Positions 29,301-34,591 of a stretch of 34,591 nucleotides of DNA are shown one piece after another; the stretch's first letter is position 1; each line of letters starts with the position of its first letter. Location of the stretch: IMG/VR virus record IMGVR_UViG_3300046167_000083, positions 1-34,591 of that record; one strand, given 5' to 3'. The translations under genes and the position numbers were made by a program. Under the pieces are notes generated by a model. It saw only the letters and a program-made list of their open reading frames with translations. It ran no database searches and was not told the DNA's origin. This DNA comes from a virus.

Positions 29301-29983
29301 TTTAGTATTTCGCCAATGTCGCCTTCTTCAATAGCGCCAGTAATTTCTGTATCTGCAATGATAGTACTAATTTGATCAACAACTTCTCCTACTGTAGGTA
29401 AAAATATAACACCAGCAGTAGGCATCCAGTTAGGTAGTGATATTCCGGGAATGTATCCTTTTATAGCGTCTAAGATTCCGTTTTCACCAAAAACTCGACC
29501 ACCAGCATCTACGACTTGTTTAATGTCTACAGTAACGCCAGCACCGCCACGAATTACTAACTCACCTCCACCAGTGGTAGTAATAGGAGTGGTAGGAGTA
29601 GCTCCAGCAAACTGCATTGCGCCGCTTTCTAAAACAGTGGTGACCAAAAGCCCCGGATCTTCCATATCCGCAAGAGCCTCTGGATCGTTAACCATAGTGT
29701 CAACAATACTTTGAGCTTCTTCGTAAGCTTCGGTTACTACTTGCCTGACCGCTGCTTCTAGTTGTTGTTCTGTACTTATTGAAGAACCTTCAAGCTGCCT
29801 TAATACTTCTGCGCTTGTACCTTCAGGAACACCTTGAGTACCTATCATAATGGCAGATAACATTTCAAAAATGTCATCATTGCTTACAAGCCGACCGTTA
29901 ATTCTAACGCCGCCTTCTCCGGGAATAGGACCGGGAAGTTCTTCTGGAGGAAGCTCAAAAGGATTTTCGTTTCTAACAGCCAT
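26372..29983 (-). CDS. Giant repeat-containing virion protein, 1,203 residues
   Basis: The largest gene. Residues 1-440 are mixed with Gly/Ile-rich hydrophobic stretches. A Pro/Glu/Gln linker follows near 447-474 (EPEPQPQPEPEPQPEPQPEP). Residues of about 540-635 carry short repeats of the type AGYATPEQV-LAE. About 635-775 holds two copies of a roughly 78-residue unit containing IPEGATSEEV and GLPEGISLDDVS. About 870-1115 is coiled coil with three copies of a roughly 75-residue unit ending ALRQGQISQAEA. The C-terminus is basic (RTRRRGMLA). It sits between the holin-like genes and the tail adaptor. Tail spike support, internal core or measuring role are all possible; I cannot choose. Confidence 0.6.
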   Translation of the reverse strand: MAVRNENPFELPPEELPGPIPGEGGVRINGRLVSNDDIFEMLSAIMIGTQGVPEGTSAEVLRQLEGSSISTEQQLEAAVRQVVTEAYEEAQSIVDTMVNDPEALADMEDPGLLVTTVLESGAMQFAGATPTTPITTTGGGELVIRGGAGVTVDIKQVVDAGGRVFGENGILDAIKGYIPGISLPNWMPTAGVIFLPTVGEVVDQISTIIADTEITGAIEEGDIGEILNDIGTIIVGAGGEVVGEVQEQINKIIGQIQGAVADPTQAGTIIGGVLAGSFPSGIPDWLGGILAENVGSAVYGAARNVLVNSGTATEEQLPLTQETPEQDPTLMFTNRGNNYFVNSETDEYFQLAESEDIDFELNGEYTREQLENTGLETINSGTYQSLVDDLSFHALEEDIYQYSIKALAQRFEEEGGIIPGDFNLMDEQSQYDFFIGEFFEPTPVKQAPIEQPEPEPEPQPQPEPEPQPEPQPEPDPTDTSVIEGLFADFLAQMDEEFTGQQEQINQIIQNFVDTLPDYNAMPTMQDIAEYFEVNGVTLSEQNFDRIQQELADAGYLTQDQLTEALEGVATTEQVQEAIQNAGFATPEQVLEYLADAGYATPEDITNALADSGFVTDERLTLALAEAGYATPEQVEDIVNTAIGNIVIPEGATSEEVQQLIQDAIDGLPEGISLDDVSDVVNDAISNIEFPEGLSGDDVRNIVDSFGFATAENVEDIVNTAISNIQFPEGATTEEVRQLIQDALDGLPEGISLDDISGIVNEAIGNIEFPEGLSEGDVSDIVDSFGFATSTEVQEGFDDLNERFNDALDGIATEFSDQEAEFLESITGLEASLIKALAGVEGGLSTELEALGTDLISLQEDVAGRFEDFQEFTSEQFGLASEERGELLEAIIAANGDINQLSEDMLLRFQQQDETIEELFADTNVNIEALRQGQISQAEALETYQEYTSEQFGLAADERASLQEAILTVGGDVTQLSEDMQLQFEEFGGTITDLFAGVGVDIEALRQGQITQDEAVADFRAFTAEQFTEAQQERLDLAQEIISVGGQIEDLSADSLERFTDLNLSLGDLENEFNVNFEALRDGQISQAEAFGQFRESVSTRLGLGEEQREEILTRQADFERMYGEEQQELQQQIMGGNVLNALAAGGMFAAPAAPTRAPYEEFMKGITYRPREAPQLAIKTPAVDYNEEAQQLLMRTRRRGMLA
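28555..28640 (-). repeat. Pro-Glu/Gln low-complexity tract
   Basis: Short hexanucleotide-like repeats (plus strand: ctcagg and ttgtgg units) encode alternating PEPEPQPQPEP. It separates the N-terminal and repeat-rich parts of the 1,203-residue protein. Such stretches are stiff linkers and can vary in length by slippage. Confidence 0.7.
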
Positions 29984-29985
29984 AA

Positions 29986-30330
29986 TTATTTCTTCCAGTT
30001 AGCCAGACCACGTAGGCCAAACGATGCTGCAACAGCAGCGCCTAGAAAACCTTTGTACCACTCAGGCATATTGTCCAGAGCAGCAAACCCTTGCATTACT
30101 ACAGGAACCATAGACGGAAAGAACGCAAGTACACATGGGACTGAAAACAAAACGGTAAACCATTCGTCTTTCCATGAGTTGGCTGCGTTGTTTGCATGGA
30201 TGTTTTCCCAGTTACCGTCCTGCTGTATAGCTACCATCTTACGCTCATGGACAGCCTTCTTCTCTTCTGCTTTACGCTGAAAGTGTCCACCAACAAGATT
30301 AACAATAGGGCCTATCAAAGCCTGTATCAT
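29986..30330 (-). CDS. Holin-like membrane protein
   Basis: A 114-residue protein with a short hydrophobic start (MIQALIGPIVNLVGG), a charged helical segment (RKAEEKKAVHERK), and two clear membrane passes at about 57-82 (WFTVLFSVPCVLAFFPSMVP) and 91-108. The layout matches phage holins with up to three membrane segments, which open the inner membrane for the lysin. The start overlaps the upstream gene (ATGA). The M15 lysin is far away in the same arm, so lysis genes are split. Confidence 0.65.
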   Translation of the reverse strand: MIQALIGPIVNLVGGHFQRKAEEKKAVHERKMVAIQQDGNWENIHANNAANSWKDEWFTVLFSVPCVLAFFPSMVPVVMQGFAALDNMPEWYKGFLGAAVAASFGLRGLANWKK

Positions 30331-30524
30331 CTAGCAAACTCCAAGATAGCAATAGCCATAGTCACGATAATAGCAATAGAGGCAAAGCCACCTGTCATCA
30401 TCTTCTCTAGTTTATCAAAGCGTTGATTGTGTGCGTCCAGTTGCATCTGAATCATTTCATAACGAATACTACACTCACGCTCATGAGCTTCTAACCGACT
30501 TAATGCTTGCTCTAGATCTGACAT
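30327..30524 (-). CDS. Coiled-coil membrane protein, XhlA-like
   Basis: A 65-residue protein with an N-terminal coiled coil (MSDLEQALSRLEAHERECSI, then DAHNQRFDKLEKMM) and a single C-terminal membrane segment at about 44-63 (GGFASIAIIVTMAIAILEFA). This is the layout of XhlA-type haemolysin/holin-associated proteins. It overlaps the holin-like gene by 4 nt, so the two are probably made together and may act together in lysis. Confidence 0.65.
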   Translation of the reverse strand: MSDLEQALSRLEAHERECSIRYEMIQMQLDAHNQRFDKLEKMMTGGFASIAIIVTMAIAILEFAR

Positions 30525-30526
30525 GA

Positions 30527-30889
30527 CTATTCCTTACCGCTTTGGTGATCTACAGTCACCTGTGCATTTAACTTACCTATTTCTACTTCTACTTTATTTA
30601 ACTGCCTACGTAACTCGTGTATCTCTATGTTGCGTTCTTCCAGAGCCATAATCTTAGCGTTCTGTATAAGATCGTCTGGTAACGCACCACGTAGACCTAG
30701 AGGCCACTCACGAACAAACGCAGAGTTTTCCAGTATGTTCATGTTCTGTATTTCCTGACCGTGTTCAATAGAGATGATACGAGTGTCTAGCGTTACGTAA
30801 GCAGTAGTAGCCATAACGATGCCAACACCAAGAGCAACTAAGTTCCTTAGCGGTATAGCTACTCTGGTGTTGTCATCAATCTCAGGCAT
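30527..30889 (-). CDS. Membrane-anchored coiled-coil protein, candidate spanin-like
   Basis: I start at the ATG at 30889, which overlaps the upstream stop (TAATG); a TTG 6 nt upstream is the alternative. The 120-residue product has one N-terminal membrane segment at about 13-35 (PLRNLVALGVGIVMATTAYV) and a C-terminal coiled coil (ERNIEIHELRRQLNKVEVEI). That is the topology of inner-membrane spanins, which complete lysis in Gram-negative hosts. No outer-membrane lipoprotein partner is visible, so the call is tentative. Confidence 0.5.
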   Translation of the reverse strand: MPEIDDNTRVAIPLRNLVALGVGIVMATTAYVTLDTRIISIEHGQEIQNMNILENSAFVREWPLGLRGALPDDLIQNAKIMALEERNIEIHELRRQLNKVEVEIGKLNAQVTVDHQSGKE

Positions 30890-31206
30890 TACCAAGGCAT
30901 ACCATCGGCAGACACAGGGTTCTTCTGTGCTTCGATGTTGGCTGTTAATGCCGCCTCAGTAGCGTCCTGATCGACTGACTCGTGTACCCATGCCAATACA
31001 GCAGACTCAGTAAGGTCATCGTAAGCTACAAAGCCGTCAGCATCAGCATCAGGTGTAAAGCCTACAGTGCCGTATGAAGATGCAGAGTAAGTCACAGCGT
31101 CGTCGCCAGTGCCAACAGTTTCAGATTCAGTAACACGCCAGTGTGCAACGGTTACACCGCCGTCTGCCACGTTACGCTCAAGGTTTGCGATAGTCCATGT
31201 AGCCAT
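30889..31206 (-). CDS. Small protein after tail fibre, 105 residues
   Basis: The start overlaps the upstream stop as TAATG. The product includes MATWTIANLERNVADGGVTV, then AHWRVTESE, YSASSYGTVGF, FVAYDDLTESAVLAWVHESV and a final GMPW. I have seen this pattern (ATWTI...AHW...YSASSYG...PW) in many marine phages as a conserved protein of unknown function, near fibre genes. It is acidic and soluble. A fibre-assembly or minor tail role is inferred from location. Confidence 0.75.
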   Translation of the reverse strand: MATWTIANLERNVADGGVTVAHWRVTESETVGTGDDAVTYSASSYGTVGFTPDADADGFVAYDDLTESAVLAWVHESVDQDATEAALTANIEAQKNPVSADGMPW

Positions 31207-31487
31207 TAGTTAGTCTCCTGTGCGTCCATTGCGTTTTGGTAAGCAGTGCGTACAGCGTCAGTCCATGCCGCATTGCAGATACCTTGAATCTCTGTGCTTT
31301 CGCCTGAGATGTCTGTGTTTGACCATGTGTCACCTGACTTGGTAGATGGGTGCAACACACGTCGTGAAAAGCTACGACTAATCTCTGAACCGTCGTCATA
31401 GATGACTCGTGCAGTGCGAATCTGTACTGCTTTGTGTTCGCCTACTACTTCGATTTTGTCGTCGATGTTTGCTTCTGTTAATGCCAT
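31206..31487 (-). CDS. Small protein after tail fibre, 93 residues
   Basis: It starts MALTEANIDDKIEVVGEHKA with a strong ribosome site (AAAGGAGA, 7 nt upstream). The next part, QIRTARVIYDDGSEISRSFS then RRVLHPS, is beta-like, and a C-terminal helix follows (TEIQGICNAAWTDAVRTAYQ). I recall relatives downstream of tail-fibre genes in marine phages without a known function. A stable hairpin (31508-31527) precedes it, which may set its expression relative to the fibre. Confidence 0.75.
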   Translation of the reverse strand: MALTEANIDDKIEVVGEHKAVQIRTARVIYDDGSEISRSFSRRVLHPSTKSGDTWSNTDISGESTEIQGICNAAWTDAVRTAYQNAMDAQETN

Positions 31488-31507
31488 TGTCTTTCTCCTT
31501 TAGTCCG

Positions 31508-31527
31508 TCTCAAGAATCCACTTGAGA
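31508..31527. ncRNA. Hairpin between tail fibre and following gene
   Basis: A perfect 7-bp stem TCTCAAG/CTTGAGA with a 6-nt loop begins 3 nt after the fibre stop codon (31531). On the minus strand it is followed by CGGACTAAAGGAG, not a U-tract, so it is unlikely to be an intrinsic terminator. It may be an RNA processing or stability element that separates the fibre transcript from the downstream small genes. Confidence 0.4.
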
Positions 31528-31530
31528 TAA

Positions 31531-34500
31531 TTAAGCTGTCCTATAAACACCGTAGAAATAACCCCAAGTATCATTGTCAAAATGATTTGCAATGTCTCCT
31601 GTGTATTCAGTAGAGTCCCAAACCTTGTCTAAAACTATAGCCGTTGACGTGTTTTCTTTAAAATAAAATACAGGCACACCACTCAATGTTCCTGTAATTG
31701 CATTCATAGTAAACAACTGCATTCCTCTGTTTTCGTTGTTGTTTTCGACAGCAAAGGGCAGTCCCGAAATAGTTATTTCTCCAGTTGGTGATGTAACATT
31801 ATTTGTATAAAGCCTTGCATGGACGTGAACAATATTTCCTATTTTTGTGTATGAGCCGCCAGAAAATGATGTGTTTGTAACTATAGTTCCTGATTCTGGA
31901 GACCAAACAGGAGTCCACGTCCCTTCTTCATAGTCATCCAGCTTGTTAGCCGCCGCAGTACCGCCAAGGTATGCACCGCCTGACAGGTAAAGGTCGGTAT
32001 AACGATAGTTTGCGTTGCCTAACTTAACGGTCGCATCAGCCGCTACACCATTAGAGCTGGGTATTACCGCATTAGTGCCAAACTCAACACCGCCATGACC
32101 TGAACCGCCACTGATATATAAGTTGTCGCTGTTGTCTACACCAATACTACCGACTGAGGAGCCGTCTTTGCGGAAGTCTATAATGTTGCCATCAGATGCC
32201 TGACGATTGAGATACAAAGGTGTACTGGTTCCTGCTATCTGAGCCTGACCGTCACTAATGACTGTCCCTCGCTCTGTGGAGCTATCAAAAGGTGTTGTGT
32301 CAGTAGTACCAACCAGCAAGTTGCCGCTAGAGTCGATACGCATACGTTCTGTGTCATTAGTAGCCAATACAAAAGAATTAGCAGTTTGTGTACCAACTAC
32401 AAAATTATTTCTAAAGGCAACATTGCTTGTTGCAGAACCACCAGTTCCTATAAATCCAGTAGCTGAACCTGATGCTCCTTGCATAAATCTAACTACATTG
32501 TAATGGTCTGTGTCTGTGGTTGAATTTTGGATTAAACCTGAATAAATATCCCCCATACCTGCGGCATCAACGTGCAGAGGCGCACTAGGCGAGCTAGTGC
32601 CGATACCAACATTATCGTCGTTATTTATGACTAAGGCTGTACTGTTGTTGACGCCCATTCCCAAATAATGGTTTGCTGAACTTGCATTTGAGTGGTCATA
32701 AGCAATAAGAGCATCGCCAACTGTTCCAGAACTATCGCTTAGTTGTAGTCTTGTTAATTTTGATGTGCCGTTAGTGTTTTGAAATCTTGCTATAGAATCT
32801 GAACCTGAGTCAGCAGATACATGTAGTTTTGAGGCTGGGTTGCTAGTGCCAATTCCAACATTACCACTAGAGTCGATGCGCATGCGTTCTGTTAAGGTGC
32901 CGCTACTATCATTAGAAAACGTAATGTGCGATGCGTAATCGTTTGATGCCCAGTTTGCACCAGCTAAAACTTGAATTTTTGCACCAGTTTGATTTGCAGA
33001 AGGATCGTCACCAGTAAATAAAATAGTGCCAACAGTGTTTCCGCTGTTTATGCTTGAGTCAGCACGATTAATAGTAAGTTGTTCTGTTCCGTCAGTAGAA
33101 ACCGTTAGCGCAGTTGTTGGACTGCTAGTACCAATACCAACATTCCCGCTGGAGTCTACCAACATACGAACAGCGGCGGCATCTGCATCATAAAGAGCAA
33201 ATTTACCAGCACCAAAACTATTGCCTGAGCCTGAAGAATAAAGGGTGAAGTTACGACCACCAGTAGAAGTGTTATCTAGCTCAATGGTTGTTCCGCCTGT
33301 TGCGCTAGAGACAATATCGACAACACTGCCAGTTACGTCGATGCCTGTGGAGGTTGTGGCTAGTTTGGCTGACCCATCATAGTAGACAGTAGATGCACCA
33401 CCATTGCTTCCTACAAAGTAGTCTTTTGACCCAGTAAAGTTTTGCAGTTTTACATTGGTAGAGCCTTGAATTAATAAGTCGCCATCACCTCTGTCTACAA
33501 TAGAAGAATCACTGCCGTCATGCTTAATTACTAGGTCGCCGTTCGTAGCACTACCAAATCTTAAGGCGTCATTGTCAGCAAACAGAATGTCATTGCCATT
33601 AGACGCAAGATCACCACCAAGCTGTGGCGTAGTGTCTTCTACTACGTTCTGTAATGCAGAGTCAGCAGTAGAGCCTTGTGCGGCTGTAGCGTAATCAGAA
33701 GAATCAAACGCCTTAACCTGTGCAAGGTTAGTAACCTCTGAGTCCATCAAGGCACCAGCAGCAGTAACATTAGTCGTGTCCGTTACGTCTGCTAAGGCTT
33801 CAATACCGTCCAGCTTAGTGTGGTCAGCATCGGTAAATACATTGGAGTCCGTAGCGGCTTCTACTGCGGCTCTAATCTCAGCATCAGTCTGATCTGCTGT
33901 AGCATTAGCCTCAATGCCGTCTAGCTTGCTGTGATCTGCGTCAGTAAAAACATTAGAGTCGGTAGCAGCTTCTACAGCTGCTCTTATTTCAGCGTCGGTT
34001 TGGTCTGCCGTTGCGCTGGCTTCTATACCGTCTAACTTTGTATGGTCTGCATCTGTAAATACGTTGGAGTCAGTTGCTGCTTCTACAGCGGCCCTGATCT
34101 CAGCGTCAGTCTGGTCAGCAGTAGCACCTGCTTCTATGCCATCTAACTTAGCACCGTCTGTAGCAACATCACGGCCATCAATAGTTCCGTCTGTAGTTAA
34201 GTTGCCAGAGATAACAGGAGCAGTAAGTGTTTTGTTAGTAAGTGTCTGTGTGCCAGTCAGTGTGGCAACGGTAGAGTCAATATTAAAGGTAACAGTATTG
34301 CCTGAGCCAGACGTATCAATACCAGTACCGCCTGTGAAGGTCATGGTCTCAGTATCTAAATCAATGTTTAGTGCGCCGCCTGAGTCTGCTTGAAAGTCTA
34401 GGTCTTGCGCTTGGAGTTCTGTGGTTACAGAGTCAACGTACGCTTTTACGGACTGCTGTGTAGGAACCAACGTTGCACTGTCGGATGACATATCGTCTTC

Positions 34501-34591
34501 ATCAACGAATGCAGTAACACCAATAGTTCCGTCAGAAATAGTTTCAAAGGTCAGGGTTCCGGTAAACGTAGGCCCTGCTGTGTCAGCTTTA
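31531..34591 (-). CDS. Tail fibre protein, main part (N-terminus lies at positions 1-128)
   Basis: The receptor-binding fibre. The frame is open to the right edge: before the internal Met at 34491 it reads KADTAGPTFTGTLTFE, joining the N-terminus at 1-128 for about 1,062 residues. After FTGTLT/NKTLTAP shaft repeats come three 37-residue repeats (ATADQTDAEIRAAVEA..., DNA 33785-34150). Several copies of the motif MRIDSSGNVGIGTSSP follow, typical of trimeric fibres. The end (YEEGTWTPVWSPESG to WGYFYGVYRTA) is a likely receptor-binding tip. There is no recognisable self-cleaving chaperone at the C-terminus. It follows the capsid gene in the late arm. Confidence 0.9.
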   Translation of the reverse strand, partial: KADTAGPTFTGTLTFETISDGTIGVTAFVDEDDMSSDSATLVPTQQSVKAYVDSVTTELQAQDLDFQADSGGALNIDLDTETMTFTGGTGIDTSGSGNTVTFNIDSTVATLTGTQTLTNKTLTAPVISGNLTTDGTIDGRDVATDGAKLDGIEAGATADQTDAEIRAAVEAATDSNVFTDADHTKLDGIEASATADQTDAEIRAAVEAATDSNVFTDADHSKLDGIEANATADQTDAEIRAAVEAATDSNVFTDADHTKLDGIEALADVTDTTNVTAAGALMDSEVTNLAQVKAFDSSDYATAAQGSTADSALQNVVEDTTPQLGGDLASNGNDILFADNDALRFGSATNGDLVIKHDGSDSSIVDRGDGDLLIQGSTNVKLQNFTGSKDYFVGSNGGASTVYYDGSAKLATTSTGIDVTGSVVDIVSSATGGTTIELDNTSTGGRNFTLYSSGSGNSFGAGKFALYDADAAAVRMLVDSSGNVGIGTSSPTTALTVSTDGTEQLTINRADSSINSGNTVGTILFTGDDPSANQTGAKIQVLAGANWASNDYASHITFSNDSSGTLTERMRIDSSGNVGIGTSNPASKLHVSADSGSDSIARFQNTNGTSKLTRLQLSDSSGTVGDALIAYDHSNASSANHYLGMGVNNSTALVINNDDNVGIGTSSPSAPLHVDAAGMGDIYSGLIQNSTTDTDHYNVVRFMQGASGSATGFIGTGGSATSNVAFRNNFVVGTQTANSFVLATNDTERMRIDSSGNLLVGTTDTTPFDSSTERGTVISDGQAQIAGTSTPLYLNRQASDGNIIDFRKDGSSVGSIGVDNSDNLYISGGSGHGGVEFGTNAVIPSSNGVAADATVKLGNANYRYTDLYLSGGAYLGGTAAANKLDDYEEGTWTPVWSPESGTIVTNTSFSGGSYTKIGNIVHVHARLYTNNVTSPTGEITISGLPFAVENNNENRGMQLFTMNAITGTLSGVPVFYFKENTSTAIVLDKVWDSTEYTGDIANHFDNDTWGYFYGVYRTA
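33785..34150 (-). repeat. Three 111-bp tandem repeats in the fibre gene
   Basis: A 37-residue unit, beginning ATADQTDAEI and ending KLDGIEAS/N, is repeated in register with starts near 34118, 34007 and 33896 on the minus strand. The protein copies are nearly identical (T/S and S/N changes), but the DNA copies differ at many synonymous positions, for example in the codons for AAVEAAT. Confidence 0.85.

Noticed and set aside
1-34591. tRNA genes, CRISPR arrays, insertion sequences, integrase or attachment sites
   Set aside because: I looked for cloverleaf ends, evenly spaced repeats, transposase or recombinase motifs and found none; regular repeats are all within coding sequence.

Overview
The window reads as one complete small genome of a T7-like lytic podovirus, very probably marine, cut open inside its tail-fibre gene. 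The evidence for completeness is direct. A minus-strand frame leaving position 1 after two bases of a codon continues without a break at position 34591, giving a single fibre of about 1,062 residues. There is no integrase, repressor, tRNA gene, CRISPR array, insertion sequence or phage RNA polymerase. The host is not identified. Gene families resemble those of marine T7-like phages (knowledge, not searched). If the RpoN-type sites are real, the host must have sigma-54, which argues against cyanobacteria and, as far as I know, SAR11.

Layout: two divergent arms leave one control region (7817-8360) and meet tail to tail near 18.6 kb. The minus-strand arm runs 7816 to 1 and then 34591 to 18607. 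Its order is a candidate small terminase, M15 lysin, TerL, portal, a cluster of tiny basic proteins, scaffold, major capsid protein, tail fibre, three small genes, holin-like membrane proteins, a 1,203-residue repeat protein, two tail-tube proteins and four large probable internal virion proteins. The plus-strand arm (8376-18610) holds about 14 small overlapping genes of mostly unknown role. It then carries a replication and nucleotide module: ssDNA-binding protein, primase-helicase, family A polymerase, Cas4-like nuclease, T7 gp3-like endonuclease, a DUF3310 protein and a B12-dependent class II ribonucleotide reductase.

The control signals are the most unusual part. Upstream of the early genes are three strong matches to the sigma-54 (RpoN) -24/-12 promoter, each with exact GG-N10-GC spacing. 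An IHF-like site and dyads lie further upstream. A near-perfect Fur-box palindrome sits at the start of the first early gene. By contrast, the late arm, the capsid block and the replication block each have a near-consensus sigma-70 promoter with 17-bp spacing. With no phage RNA polymerase visible, timing probably depends on host RNA polymerase forms and host regulators (inference).

Other points of interest are a frameshifted M15 lysin whose junction resembles the RF2 CUU-UGA recoding site, a three-frame gene overlap at the portal 3' end, a T7-type polymerase lacking most of the thioredoxin-binding insertion, and fibre repeats that are nearly identical as protein but diverged at synonymous sites.
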